Shown here: one piece after another, positions 1 to 9,565 of the stretch | Numbering within the stretch: position 1 is the first letter of the stretch | Layout: each line of letters starts with the position of its first letter | Source of the DNA: Dyadobacter sp. SG02 | GTDB lineage: Bacteria > Bacteroidota > Bacteroidia > Cytophagales > Spirosomataceae | Length of the DNA stretch: 64,000 nucleotides | Assembly: GCF_900109045.1 (NCBI RefSeq) | Contig: NZ_FNYL01000009.1 | Location: 309,374-373,373 of the forward strand | Reading direction: 5' to 3' | Position numbers and translations under genes: made by a program | The notes under the pieces: model-generated | Told to the model about the DNA's origin: nothing | What the model saw: the letters and a program-made list of their open reading frames with translations, nothing else | The model's database searches: none

Positions 1-1625
1 ACGGGCACCGAATAGAACGGATCGAACGGACGGCGGAACTGGCCGTTTTCGAAGCGACCATTGAAAAAGGCCGTCTGCTTGTCGTAATACAGCTTGTAGA
101 GCTGGCTTCTCTTCGTAAAATAAGCAGCGTCGGCTTTCTTGCCCAATGCCGCGGCCACTTTCGCGATGCCGGCGTCGGCGATGGCGTATTCCATGGCCCA
201 GGCTACGGATTCGTGCATTTTATCGGCCGGAATGTAGCTGAGCTTGTTCAGGTACTGCAAACCCATGGAATCTCGTTTCGCGGTGTGTTTCATCGCCTCG
301 TACACCTGCTCGCGCTGGTCGGCGGGGATGAGCCCCTTCCCGAACGCGTCCGCGAGGATGATAATGGCCGGACTGCCCACCATACAATCCGTTTCGCTGC
401 CCACGAGCGGCCACACAGGCAGGCGCCCCTGCTGCTGGTGAATGGCCAGCATCGATCCCGCAATGTCCTTCACCACGCTCGGCTTCACGATCGACATAAA
501 TGGCCCCCAGCCGCGGTAAATGTCCCAGAGCGACATGGTAGTGAGGTTTTTAAAAGGCGCGTTTTTGTAAACCTGCTTGTCGGTGCCGCGGTAGTCGTTG
601 TTGGCGTCGTTGAAGAGCGTCGGGCCAAGGAACATGTGGTAAAGCGCGGTGTAAAACAGCTGCTTATCCGTGTTATTCCGACCTTCCACCCGGATAGAGC
701 CCAGCGACTTTTCCCAAACCTGATCGGCTTTGGTGCGGTAGGCTTCAAAATTGCCGGACGGTGCCTCGGTGGCCATATTTGCCAATGCATTTTCCTCGCT
801 CACGGGCGACAATGCCACTTTCAGGATCATATCGGGGTTGCGAACAGCGTCGAAAAACAATGCGGCCTTGGCGTGTTTGCTTTCCACTTTTTTGCCATTC
901 TGAAGCGTGCTGTCACTGTAAAACTCAGCTTTCAGAATAGGTTGCGAGGTGCGGATCGCGAAATACAGGCGCTGATCTTTCGACCAGCCGGTAGAAAAAC
1001 GGTAACCTGTGAAAGTGGAGTCGTTCACCTGTTGGATAAACGTTTTCACGGGACTGTCCCAGTTCATCGCAAAGCCCAGGTCCACGAGGATATGCGCATT
1101 ATCGGTCTTTTTATAATGATATTGATGAATGCCCACGCGCTCGGTCGCCGTTAGTTTCGCATCCACATCGTATTTGTCCAGATGCACCTGGTAAAAACCC
1201 GGGCGGCATTGCTCTGATTGCTTGGAAAACAGCGAGCCATAGCCTGTTTCGGGCTTTTCAAACTGCATCGGGCGCAGTTGCAACGGCCCGTTCGCAGGTA
1301 CGATCATCAGGTCGTTCAGATCGCCGATGCCCGTCCCGCTCAAATGCGTATGGGTGAAACCAAGGATTTCCCGGCTGATATAATTGTAGCCCGAGCACCA
1401 GTCCCAGCCGTGGAATTCGTCCCAGCTCCGCCCGATCTGAGTAGGCCCCAGCTGCACAGCCCCGAAAGGTACATTGGCACCTACGAAAACATGCCCGTGC
1501 TCCTCGGAGCCGATGAACGGGTTGACATAGCTGGTTAAGGATTGGGTTTGCGCATCCACGCGGCTGGCCGAAAGGGTCATAAAACCTGCCACAAGGCTAT
1601 TTTTTACTATTTTCGATATATTCAT
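1..1625 (-). CDS. GH92 alpha-mannosidase, C-terminus outside the window
   Basis: The minus strand is open from an ATG at 1625 to the left edge (541 codons, no stop reached). The translation begins MNISKIVKNSLVAGFMTLSA with an Ala-Gln signal-peptide end, then SYVNPFIGSEEHGHVFVGAN, the typical opening of GH92 exo-alpha-mannosidases. Further family blocks follow: HTHLSGTGIGDLND, a Ser/Thr-rich beta-sandwich, LFYTALYHMFLGP, SLWDIYRGWGPFMSI and DCMVGSPAIIILADAF. The window ends before the conserved Glu and Asp blocks of the catalytic (alpha/alpha)6 domain, so catalytic competence cannot be judged. The protein is probably periplasmic or surface-exposed and trims terminal alpha-mannose in a Ca2+-dependent manner, as is known for the family. 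It is divergent from the MFS gene across 169 bp, so the operator at 1776-1789 could affect both. Confidence 0.93.
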   Translation of the reverse strand, partial: MNISKIVKNSLVAGFMTLSASRVDAQTQSLTSYVNPFIGSEEHGHVFVGANVPFGAVQLGPTQIGRSWDEFHGWDWCSGYNYISREILGFTHTHLSGTGIGDLNDLMIVPANGPLQLRPMQFEKPETGYGSLFSKQSEQCRPGFYQVHLDKYDVDAKLTATERVGIHQYHYKKTDNAHILVDLGFAMNWDSPVKTFIQQVNDSTFTGYRFSTGWSKDQRLYFAIRTSQPILKAEFYSDSTLQNGKKVESKHAKAALFFDAVRNPDMILKVALSPVSEENALANMATEAPSGNFEAYRTKADQVWEKSLGSIRVEGRNNTDKQLFYTALYHMFLGPTLFNDANNDYRGTDKQVYKNAPFKNLTTMSLWDIYRGWGPFMSIVKPSVVKDIAGSMLAIHQQQGRLPVWPLVGSETDCMVGSPAIIILADAFGKGLIPADQREQVYEAMKHTAKRDSMGLQYLNKLSYIPADKMHESVAWAMEYAIADAGIAKVAAALGKKADAAYFTKRSQLYKLYYDKQTAFFNGRFENGQFRRPFDPFYSVP

Positions 1626-1731
1626 AAAGTATTTAAAGAAATCGCCTACATTTTAAATTATTTTTTAAAAATACTCCAAATCGCCGATTTTAGCACTATC
1701 CTGAAAAGATTCCCACATTTTTTTTGCCGCG

Positions 1732-1764
1732 TATTGTTTTTTGTACTTTCCTATTTTATTTTTG
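1732..1764 (+). promoter_or_regulatory. Bacteroidota-type promoter for the MFS gene
   Basis: TATTTTTG at 1757-1764 matches the -7 consensus TAnnTTTG. ATTG at 1732-1735 lies 21 bases upstream and can serve as the -33 element (consensus TTTG). The predicted start of transcription, about 1771, falls just before the operator at 1776-1789, so a bound repressor would block initiation or clearance. This is pattern-based only. Confidence 0.4.
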
Positions 1765-1775
1765 ACAGAAATTAA

Positions 1776-1789
1776 GTTAGTGCGTTAAG
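1776..1789. promoter_or_regulatory. Putative GntR operator, copy 1
   Basis: The site reads GTTAGTGCGTTAAG. Its 13-base core TTAGTGCGTTAAG is identical to sites at 3141-3153 and 19840-19852. The fuller form CTTA-N6-TAAG seen at 3140 is an imperfect palindrome with a GC centre, as expected for a dimeric GntR-family repressor. It ends five bases before the MFS start codon, downstream of the predicted promoter. Assignment to the GntR protein at 18964-19713 is an inference from the copy beside that gene. Confidence 0.7.
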
Positions 1790-1794
1790 TTATC

Positions 1795-3087
1795 ATGAAG
1801 AAAAACTACGTCCGCTGGTGGGTTGTTTTCCTCGTCTTCGTCGCGACCGGTCTGAGCTTTCTCGACCGGCAGGTGCTGTCGATAGCCGTCATCCGCATTC
1901 AGCAGGAATTCGGGTTCAGCGATGTGGAGTATGGGTGGGTGAATACCAGTTTTCTGCTGAGTTACGCACTGATGTTCACCGTCGGCGGATGGCTTATCGA
2001 CCGCATCGGGGCGCGGAAAGGACTGGGTATCGCGGTGGGGCTGTGGTCGGTAGCGAATGCATTGCACGGGTTGATGACGAGCCTACCGCAGCTTCTCACC
2101 TTCCGGTTTTTCCTCGGTATGGGCGAAGGCGCGTGCTTCCCGGGCGCGGCTAAAACGGTGCATGAATGGTTTGACCAAAAAGAAAGGGCCTTCGCGAACG
2201 GCATCGCCATCGGCGGCTCCGCAATCGGTGCAGTGATTGCTCCGCCTTTGACGATCTGGTTTTCAAACAGTTACGGCTGGCGGTCGGGATTTGTCGTGCC
2301 GGGTATTATAGGCGGCATTTGGGTGATTGTGTGGTTGCTTTTGCCTTGGAAACGGTCGGCTACAAAGGCCAGTTCAGAAGCGTTCACGGAGGAAGATGGC
2401 CTTTCACGAAATGCATTTCAAGCGCAAAATACCCTGAAAATACCTTTCTCAGCCATTTTAAAACAACGCGAAACCTGGGTATTCGTACTGATGCGCTTCC
2501 TGCTCGATCCGGTGATGTATTTCATGATGTTCTGGATTCCCAAATACCTGAGCGACGTGCGCCATGTGCCGTTTGAACGGATCGGGCAGCTGTTCTGGAT
2601 ACCCTTTCTGTCCCTGGGCGTTTCCAATATCCTGGGCGGTTTTTTCTCTGACCAACTGGTTAAAAAAGAGATCGGTACCGGGCGGGCGCGGAAGATTGTA
2701 ATGGGCTGTGCGGCCGCATTGACATTGGCGGTACCGCTTACGGAATTTACCTCGTCCGTCGGCATTGCCGTTGCTTGCATGGCGCTGTATATGTTTGCGC
2801 ACGGGTGCTGGATCACCAATTACATCACGGCCATTTCGGATGTTTTCGGGCCGGGGGCGACGTCTACGGTGGTGGGCTTATCAGGCACGGCAGGCGCATT
2901 ATCCAGCCTTATTTTGAACCCGATGATCGGGAAAATCGTGCAGGATTATTCGTATAAGCCGCTTTGGATCGCTTCGGGGTTGCTGTATCCTGTGGCATTC
3001 ATCGCATTTATTTTGCTGATTCCCAGGCTCCGGCCGCTTTTCGACCAGCCTGCGGCCATTGTTGCAACTGTGGAAATCACGGATTAG
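1795..3087 (+). CDS. MFS transporter, anion:cation symporter (ACS) family, hexuronate/galactonate-like
   Basis: This 430-residue inner-membrane permease has about 12 hydrophobic segments. Its N-terminal block, FLDRQVLSIAVIRIQQEF followed by GWLIDRIGARKG, is typical of the ACS family (ExuT, GudP and DgoT relatives), which import sugar acids with protons. Length is normal for the family. It is the first gene of a rightward run that ends at 18916, 100 bp before the isomerase-like gene, and carries a predicted promoter plus operator directly in front. The substrate cannot be read from the sequence. The locus suggests the monosaccharide or sugar acid released by the surrounding hydrolases. The ATG at 1795 is the first start after the operator. 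Confidence 0.85.
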   Translation: MKKNYVRWWVVFLVFVATGLSFLDRQVLSIAVIRIQQEFGFSDVEYGWVNTSFLLSYALMFTVGGWLIDRIGARKGLGIAVGLWSVANALHGLMTSLPQLLTFRFFLGMGEGACFPGAAKTVHEWFDQKERAFANGIAIGGSAIGAVIAPPLTIWFSNSYGWRSGFVVPGIIGGIWVIVWLLLPWKRSATKASSEAFTEEDGLSRNAFQAQNTLKIPFSAILKQRETWVFVLMRFLLDPVMYFMMFWIPKYLSDVRHVPFERIGQLFWIPFLSLGVSNILGGFFSDQLVKKEIGTGRARKIVMGCAAALTLAVPLTEFTSSVGIAVACMALYMFAHGCWITNYITAISDVFGPGATSTVVGLSGTAGALSSLILNPMIGKIVQDYSYKPLWIASGLLYPVAFIAFILLIPRLRPLFDQPAAIVATVEITD

Positions 3088-3139
3088 TATTTTTTATTTT
3101 TAAGTAAAACCCGAAAGGGGAAAACTGTTGCCCGAATAA

Positions 3140-3153
3140 CTTAGTGCGTTAAG
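3140..3153. promoter_or_regulatory. Putative GntR operator, copy 2
   Basis: CTTAGTGCGTTAAG lies in the 100-bp gap between the MFS and isomerase-like genes, 34 bp before the latter's ATG. It is the most symmetrical of the three copies (CTTA and TAAG arms). Its position suggests that the isomerase and the downstream SusC/SusD genes have their own repressible start or a repression loop with copy 1. Confidence 0.7.
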
Positions 3154-3187
3154 AATTAAACTTTAAAAAACAATATTTCACTCACTC

Positions 3188-4684
3188 ATGGGAAATCCAT
3201 TACCGAACGAAAATCACGCCGTAGCAGAAGCCATTATCCGGAAACGCCAGCCTACCAAACCGCGCATCGGCGTGTTTGGGGTCGGGTATTTCAAATATTG
3301 GAGCCAGTTCGACGGCCTGCTTGACGATATGCTGCGCAAACAAGCCGTTTTCATCGAAAAGATCGAACGCGCTGGCCACGCGGAGCTCGTTGATTTCGGG
3401 CTGATCGATACGGTGCAAAAGGCTTACGACCTCGTTCCGAAGCTGAATGCGGCCAACCTCGACCTGATTTTCTGCGATATGCTTACCTACGCGACGTCCA
3501 ACACGTTCGGTACCATCATCCGCAACCTGAATGTGCCCATCGTGCTCGTGGCCTTGCAGCCCGACCAGGCGATGGATTACAGTCGTGCATCGACCTACAT
3601 GCAGCTGTACAACGACGACATTTGCTCCCTGCCCGAGTTCGCGGGCGTGGCCGCACGTATGGGCAAGCGCGTACCCGAGATGATCATCGGCACGCTGTAC
3701 GACGACCCACAGGCAGATGCCGAGCTGGAAGAATACTGCCGCATTGCCGCCGTCCTGCACGATTTACGCACTTCCCGCATCGGTCACATCGGTCATCCCA
3801 TCGAGGCCATGCTGGATATGCATTCGGATTCGACGATGTTTACCGCCCATTTCGGCGCGCACATTGTGCAATGCGAGGCGCACGAGATCGTGACGCAATA
3901 CCAGCAAACCGGGCGGACCGACATTGAAAACATGAAGGAGCGCATTCTCGATTTTTTCGACACGCCCGACCCGGTTTCGGACCCCATTTCCGAAAAACTA
4001 CGCGATACCGACCTCGAAACTGCCGCCCGCGTGACGGTCGCATTGGAAAAGTTCGTGGAAGCCAAACAGCTCGACGGCCTGGCCTACTACTACGAAGGTC
4101 CCGAAAACAGCGAAACGCGGCTCGTGATGTCCAACCTCATCGTCGGCAACTCGCTGCTCACCGGCGCAGGTTTCCCGATGTGCGGGGAGTCGGATCTGAA
4201 AACCTGTTTTGCCATGCTCATTATGGAACGTTTAGGCATAGGCGGTAGCTTCGCGGAATTTCACCCGGTGGATTTTAAGGAAGGCTTCGTGCTGGTGGGC
4301 CACGACGGGCCGCATAATGTCGCCATTGCCAATGGAAAGCCCGTTTTGCGGAGCCTTACCAAGTACCACGGCAAGCCGGGTTTCGGCGCGGGCGTCGAAT
4401 TCAAGATCAAGGAAGGGCCCATTACGATGCTGAGTATCAACTCTACTTTCGACGGCAAGTTCAAGTTCATCATCGCTGAGGGGCAGTCGGTGGAAGGCCC
4501 CATTCCGCCCACCGGCAACACCAATACGCGCGGGTTTTTCAAGCCCGACGTACGCACATTTTTAAAAAAATGGATGAAAGAAGGCCCTACCCACCATTTC
4601 GCGCTGGGTGTGGGGCATCATGCGGCCACCATCGCCAAAATTGCCGGTTACCTCGGCCTCGAAGCCGTGGTGATCGACCAGTAG
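3188..4684 (+). CDS. L-arabinose/L-fucose isomerase-fold protein
   Basis: This 498-residue protein has no signal peptide and is probably cytoplasmic. The N-terminal half has a Rossmann-like sugar-isomerase fold (RIGVFGVGYFKYWSQF near 26-41; DLIFCDMLTYATSNTF near 92-107). The C-terminal half keeps the acidic and histidine blocks that bind the metal in AraA: Glu334 in CGESD, Glu357 in AEFHP, His372/His376 in GHDGPHN, and a late His pair near 469-470. These match the Glu-Glu-His-His set of L-arabinose isomerases, but the rest is divergent, so the substrate is uncertain. Given its neighbours, it may isomerise an aldose delivered by the upstream MFS. A function other than arabinose catabolism is quite possible, because no araB- or araD-like gene is nearby. 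Confidence 0.75.
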   Translation: MGNPLPNENHAVAEAIIRKRQPTKPRIGVFGVGYFKYWSQFDGLLDDMLRKQAVFIEKIERAGHAELVDFGLIDTVQKAYDLVPKLNAANLDLIFCDMLTYATSNTFGTIIRNLNVPIVLVALQPDQAMDYSRASTYMQLYNDDICSLPEFAGVAARMGKRVPEMIIGTLYDDPQADAELEEYCRIAAVLHDLRTSRIGHIGHPIEAMLDMHSDSTMFTAHFGAHIVQCEAHEIVTQYQQTGRTDIENMKERILDFFDTPDPVSDPISEKLRDTDLETAARVTVALEKFVEAKQLDGLAYYYEGPENSETRLVMSNLIVGNSLLTGAGFPMCGESDLKTCFAMLIMERLGIGGSFAEFHPVDFKEGFVLVGHDGPHNVAIANGKPVLRSLTKYHGKPGFGAGVEFKIKEGPITMLSINSTFDGKFKFIIAEGQSVEGPIPPTGNTNTRGFFKPDVRTFLKKWMKEGPTHHFALGVGHHAATIAKIAGYLGLEAVVIDQ

Positions 4685-4735
4685 GACCGTTTCCGTTTTC
4701 CTATACCGCTTAAAACAAAGTAAATCCGAACCATT

Positions 4736-7700
4736 ATGAAACACTTTTTATGCAAAAAGCTGCCGCCTTGTGCGCGGTGGGCTGTGCTGTGTTTGCTCCT
4801 TTTGCCCTGCCGGCACCTGCTCGCGCAGTCCGGCGGCCGGGTCACGATCACGGGCCAGGTCTTGTCCGGTACCGACAATGCGCCGCTTATCGGCGCGACC
4901 ATCGCTGAAAAAGGCACGACCAACGGTACCAGCACGGACGGCAATGGCATGTACCGGATCACCATCGCCGCCACAAGCGACCTGGTGATCAGCTTTATCG
5001 GCTATACCGCCGAGGAGATAAAACCGGGCAACCGCTCGGTGATCGACGTGACGCTGAAAGCGGATATGCAGCAGTTGCAAGACGTGGTGGTGGTGGGCTA
5101 TGGTACCCAAAAGAAATCGACGCTGACGGGCTCGGTGGCTTCCGTGAAGTCGGACGAGATCCTGAAAGCGCCCACCGCCAATGCTACCAACAGCCTCACC
5201 GGCCGGATGCCGGGGGTATTCGTGGTGCAGCGCAGCGGAAAACCGGGTGATAACCAGGCCGATATATTCATCCGCGGCCGCGCCACCACCGGCGACAGCT
5301 CCCCGCTCATCATCGTGGACGGGGCCGAGCGTCAGAGTTTCGGCGACATTGATCCCAACGAGATCGAAACCGTATCGGTGCTGAAAGACGCTTCGGCGAC
5401 GGCACTTTTCGGGATCAAGGGCGGTAACGGGGTGATCCTGGTGACGACCAAGGTAGGTAAGGAAGGCAAGCCGCGCGTCACCTACTCGGGCAATGTGGCC
5501 TTGCAGACCTACACCAGTTTACCCAAAACCCTGAATGCATTCAATGCTGCAAGCCTGCTCAACGAAGCCAATGCGAACGTAGGCAAGGCCCCCGCATTCA
5601 CCGACGCGGAATTGCAGAAATTCCAGGACCATTCAGATCCTTACAAATACCCGGATTTCAACTGGTTCGATTACATTACCCGCAAATATTATCCCCAAAC
5701 ACAGCATAACCTCAACGTTTCGGGCGGGACCAATGTGGCGCGGTATTTCGTTTCGGCGGGCTATCTTTTCGAGGATGGGTTTCTCAAAAAATTCGACAAT
5801 CCCTACGGCTATTCCACCTCCCCCAAATACAGCCGCTATAACTTCCGCTCGAACCTGGACCTGACTCTGAGCAAGGACCTGACCGTGTCGGTAAAGCTCG
5901 GCGGCCGCCTCGAAGAGCGCTATGCCCCTGCCGGCGACCCGTTTTATGCCAATGCGGAAATTGAATACCTGCTCTCGCGCGTGAACGGTATCCCGGCCTA
6001 TGCCTACCAGCCGTTTCTGCCCGACGGCCGCTTCATGGAAAACCCCAATGCGGGCGTGAACCTCACCAACCCGCTCGGCTGGATCTCGCGCCGCGGCTAC
6101 TACATCCAGCAGAACAATTCCATCGAAAGTACGCTCGCACTGAATTACGACCTGCACAAGCTGCTGAAAGGCCTTTCGTTCCGCACGCAATATGCTTATG
6201 ACGCCTATTTCATCGCCACACGCCGTCAGCAGGGCACTTTTACCTCATATAACATCAACAAACAAACCGGCGAGATCGTGAAAGGCAACAGCTCTTTCAG
6301 CGACTCGGATACGCCGCTGGGCGCGGTGGTGGCTACTTACGACGGTACCATTGCCTACAACCTGCAATCGAGCCTGAACTACAATAACACATTCGGCAAC
6401 CACACCGTGACGGGCCTTGCATTGTTCCAGCGGCAGGCGCGGCGTGTGATCGGTGCGCAGCCCGCGTATGCGTCGCAAGGACTTGTGGCGCGGGTCACGT
6501 ACAGTTTTATGGATAAATATTTCGCGGAGTTCAACGGGGCTTATAATGGGTCCGAAAACTTCGCTTCGGGCAAACGCTACGGCTTTTTCCCGGCGGTATC
6601 GGCAGGATGGACGGTGAGTAAGGAGGATTTCATGAAAAATGTTTCCTGGCTCAGTTACCTGAAAATCAGGGGTAGTGCAGGTAAGATCGGTTTTGACAGG
6701 ATCGGCGGAAACCGCTTTTTGTACCTCGACGAATATACCCGCAATTCCACCGTGTATGGCGGAGGCGCCAACCTGGGGTTAGCTGTAAAGCCCAATACCG
6801 CAGCCCAATTCGGTCTGCCGACTGCCATTAACACCTACCCGGTGATCACGCATTCGCGCATCGGCAACCCGAACATTACCTGGGAAACGTCCACCAAGCG
6901 CAACATCGGTTTCGAGAGTAGTTTTTTCAACGATATGTTCTCCCTGAACTTCGATATTTTTAACGAAACCCGGAAAAACATCCTGCTCAACCGGCAATCG
7001 GGCCTCACGACTTATGGCGAAGCTTACCCGAGCCTGAACTACGGCGAGGTGCAGAACCACGGTTACGAGATCGAGCTGCGGCATTTGCGTCGGATCGGCG
7101 ACATTGGTTACGGCATTACGGCCCAGGCCAGTTTTGCCAGAAACAAGGTCATTAACCTGGATGAACCGGCCGGAAAGCCGGCTTACCAGAAATCCGCAGG
7201 CTACCAGATCGGCCAGTACCGGGGCTATGTGACCGACGGCTTCTACCAGTCGCAGGACGATATCAACAGCTACCTGCCCAACCTGCTCGGCAAACCCATT
7301 CCTGGCGACCTTAAATTCAAAGATATCAACGGCGACGGCGTGATCTCGACCGACGACATTACGCCCATCGGCTACTCGAATGTGCCCGAGTACTCGTACA
7401 GCATCGAACCGACATTCAGCTTCAAGGGCCTCTCCTTCTCGGTGATGTTGCAGGGCGTAGCGCACGTCAGCTCGGATATTCAATTTGACCAGCGTAACCT
7501 GAGCAGCAACCAGATGTACGAAAACATGCTCGGCCGCTGGACGCCCGCCACGGCCCAAACAGCTACCTGGCCCGCATTGCAACCGGCCGTTGGCGGCAAC
7601 TTCATGAGCTACGCCACCAACGATTTCCTGCTTACGAATGCACGCTATCTCAAAATCCGCAATGCGCAGCTCGCCTACCAGTTGCCTTCCGCGGTGGTGA

Positions 7701-7873
7701 AAAAGGTGGGCGTAAAAGGCATACGCGTGTCGCTTTCGGGCCAAAACCTTTATACCTGGACAAAAGTACTCTACCGCGATCCTGAAAACTTCCAGCGCCG
7801 CGCGCCTCAGGGGGCTTATAATGTTTACCCGACTTCCCGGCTTTATAACCTGGGCCTCAACATCGAGTTCTGA
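4736..7873 (+). CDS. SusC/RagA-type TonB-dependent outer-membrane transporter
   Basis: This 1045-residue protein starts with a signal peptide (hydrophobic core about 14-28, ending HLLAQ). A carboxypeptidase-regulatory-like domain follows (about 37-110, including VISFIGYTAEE), then the TonB box and plug start QLQDVVVVGYGTQKKSTLTG. The plug holds the FIRGRATTGDSSPLIIVDG and VLKDASATALFGIKGGNGVI blocks. The remainder is the 22-strand barrel, ending in LYNLGLNIEF with a C-terminal Phe. It imports oligosaccharides across the outer membrane together with the SusD lipoprotein, which starts 12 bp downstream. It is the first of two tandem SusC/SusD pairs in this locus. Confidence 0.96.
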   Translation: MKHFLCKKLPPCARWAVLCLLLLPCRHLLAQSGGRVTITGQVLSGTDNAPLIGATIAEKGTTNGTSTDGNGMYRITIAATSDLVISFIGYTAEEIKPGNRSVIDVTLKADMQQLQDVVVVGYGTQKKSTLTGSVASVKSDEILKAPTANATNSLTGRMPGVFVVQRSGKPGDNQADIFIRGRATTGDSSPLIIVDGAERQSFGDIDPNEIETVSVLKDASATALFGIKGGNGVILVTTKVGKEGKPRVTYSGNVALQTYTSLPKTLNAFNAASLLNEANANVGKAPAFTDAELQKFQDHSDPYKYPDFNWFDYITRKYYPQTQHNLNVSGGTNVARYFVSAGYLFEDGFLKKFDNPYGYSTSPKYSRYNFRSNLDLTLSKDLTVSVKLGGRLEERYAPAGDPFYANAEIEYLLSRVNGIPAYAYQPFLPDGRFMENPNAGVNLTNPLGWISRRGYYIQQNNSIESTLALNYDLHKLLKGLSFRTQYAYDAYFIATRRQQGTFTSYNINKQTGEIVKGNSSFSDSDTPLGAVVATYDGTIAYNLQSSLNYNNTFGNHTVTGLALFQRQARRVIGAQPAYASQGLVARVTYSFMDKYFAEFNGAYNGSENFASGKRYGFFPAVSAGWTVSKEDFMKNVSWLSYLKIRGSAGKIGFDRIGGNRFLYLDEYTRNSTVYGGGANLGLAVKPNTAAQFGLPTAINTYPVITHSRIGNPNITWETSTKRNIGFESSFFNDMFSLNFDIFNETRKNILLNRQSGLTTYGEAYPSLNYGEVQNHGYEIELRHLRRIGDIGYGITAQASFARNKVINLDEPAGKPAYQKSAGYQIGQYRGYVTDGFYQSQDDINSYLPNLLGKPIPGDLKFKDINGDGVISTDDITPIGYSNVPEYSYSIEPTFSFKGLSFSVMLQGVAHVSSDIQFDQRNLSSNQMYENMLGRWTPATAQTATWPALQPAVGGNFMSYATNDFLLTNARYLKIRNAQLAYQLPSAVVKKVGVKGIRVSLSGQNLYTWTKVLYRDPENFQRRAPQGAYNVYPTSRLYNLGLNIEF

Positions 7874-7885
7874 ACCATCTTTTTT

Positions 7886-9541
7886 ATGATGATGAAAAAA
7901 CATCTCCTTTCCCTGTTTATCGCTGCGCTGACCGTGTTGTCGGGCTGTGACGACAAGTTCCTGAACGTGGCCCCCGACGTGGCGCTGGACGAGGCGAAAG
8001 TCTTTGCCGACCCGGTAATGGCCGCCCAGTACGCCGACAATGCATACAGCTTTTTGCCGGACGATTACCTGCGTTTCAACGAAGGCAACGGCGTGGCGCA
8101 GGCATCCGACGAAGCCGTAGGCATTGACGTAACCAACCCCATGCTTTACACCCTTTCCAAGGGCCTCTATCACGACCATACCGCGTTCACCTCCCTGGCG
8201 ATCAACGACATCGGAGGTCAATACGACCGTCTTTATGCCGGCATCCGCATTGTCAATAAAATGCTTTCGAAAATGGAAGAGGTGAAATGGACCGCCGACC
8301 AGAACCCGCAGCGCATTAAGGGCGAAATGTACTACCTGCGCGCATTCATGTATTTTGAACTCATCAAACGCTTCGGCGGAGTGGTGCTCATCGACAAGGC
8401 TTATGCCGCCACCGAAGATATCGACCTGCCCCGCAACAGCTACGACGGATGCGTGAAGTTCATCCAGTCCGACATTGCCCAGGCCGTTTCCCTCCTGCCC
8501 GCCGAGCATGACGAAGCCAACTACGGCCGCCCGACGATCGGTGCCGCGCGGGCGCTCAAAAGCCGGCTGCTGCTTTACGCGGCCAGCCCTTTGCACAATA
8601 CTTCCAACGACCCGGCCAAATGGCAGGCGGCTGCCGATGCGGCCAAAGAAGTGATGGATATGAACAAGTACAAGCTGCATCCACGCTACGAGGAACTGCT
8701 TTCACCTGCCGGGAACGGTACTACGGACGAGTACATTCTCATCAAGATCAAAAGACCACGGACCTGGGACTGGGCCATCCTGTCGGTAGTATCGCCGGGC
8801 TCGGGCGGGCGCATCGGGACCTACAATCCTACGCAAAACCATGTGGATCTGTACGAAATGAAGAACGGGCTGCCTATTACCGATCCGGCATCCGGCTATG
8901 ACCCGAAGAACCCGTATACCAACCGCGACCCGCGTTTTTACGCCAACATTCTCTACAACGACGCGCCCTGGCAGGAGCGGAAAATGCAGATGTGGGACGG
9001 CGGCGCGGATTACAGTTCGAGCAGCTCGTCGTACACCGCCACCCGGTACTATTCCCGCAAAATGTGGCCCGAAGTGTATAAGACGCCCGGCACGCAAACG
9101 GCCTTCGTTAACTTCATTTTCTTCCGCTACGGCGAGATTCTGCTCAACTATGCCGAGGCAAAAAACGAAGCCTCCGGCCCGGATGCAAGCGTGTACAGCG
9201 CCATTAACCAGCTTCGGAAGCGCGCAGGAATGCCCGATCTGCCGACGGGTTTGAGCAAAGACCAGATGCGTGCCCGGATCTACAACGAGCGGGCCGTGGA
9301 GCTGGCTTTCGAGGATAACCGCTGGTACGACATCATGCGGTGGAAAAAAGGAAAGGAACTGGTGGCGCAGAAGATGTACGGGATGAATGTGGTGAAAAAT
9401 GCCGACGGCACATTCACCTACACCAAAGTGGAGCTGGCGGCCTCGTTCCAGCGCGTATATGAAGACCATATGCACCTCTACCCCATCCCGCGCAGCGAAA
9501 TACAAAAGAGCCAAAAGCTGGTGCAGAACCCCGGCTGGTAA
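7886..9541 (+). CDS. SusD/RagB-type surface glycan-binding lipoprotein
   Basis: This 551-residue lipoprotein has lipobox LTVLSGC near residue 20. It carries the SusD tetratricopeptide-like helices, including AEMYYLRAFMYFELIKRFGG-like residues at about 150-170 (here GEMYYLRAFMYFELIKRFGG). The C-terminal SusD signatures are FFRYGEILLNYAEAKNEA and YNERAVELAFEDNRWYDIMR, and the protein ends in LVQNPGW. Three in-frame ATGs occur at 7886, 7889 and 7892, so the exact start is open by two residues. It pairs with the SusC at 4736-7873. Confidence 0.95.
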   Translation: MMMKKHLLSLFIAALTVLSGCDDKFLNVAPDVALDEAKVFADPVMAAQYADNAYSFLPDDYLRFNEGNGVAQASDEAVGIDVTNPMLYTLSKGLYHDHTAFTSLAINDIGGQYDRLYAGIRIVNKMLSKMEEVKWTADQNPQRIKGEMYYLRAFMYFELIKRFGGVVLIDKAYAATEDIDLPRNSYDGCVKFIQSDIAQAVSLLPAEHDEANYGRPTIGAARALKSRLLLYAASPLHNTSNDPAKWQAAADAAKEVMDMNKYKLHPRYEELLSPAGNGTTDEYILIKIKRPRTWDWAILSVVSPGSGGRIGTYNPTQNHVDLYEMKNGLPITDPASGYDPKNPYTNRDPRFYANILYNDAPWQERKMQMWDGGADYSSSSSSYTATRYYSRKMWPEVYKTPGTQTAFVNFIFFRYGEILLNYAEAKNEASGPDASVYSAINQLRKRAGMPDLPTGLSKDQMRARIYNERAVELAFEDNRWYDIMRWKKGKELVAQKMYGMNVVKNADGTFTYTKVELAASFQRVYEDHMHLYPIPRSEIQKSQKLVQNPGW

Positions 9542-9565
9542 ATCCACCTCAACCTTACGATAACT

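Noticed and set aside
213..1154. Plus-strand open frame of 313 codons at the left edge
   Set aside because: The GH92 reading frame on the minus strand explains this DNA with recognisable family blocks; the plus frame shows none.
1681..1696. CGCCGATTTTAGCA, similar to the LacI operator
   Set aside because: It has an extra T that breaks the alignment with the three real copies, and it lies beside a different regulon.
6779..8680. Minus-strand open frame of 633 codons
   Set aside because: It is antisense to the SusC/SusD pair and spans the end of one and the start of the other, with low-complexity Val/His/Arg composition. It is not coding.
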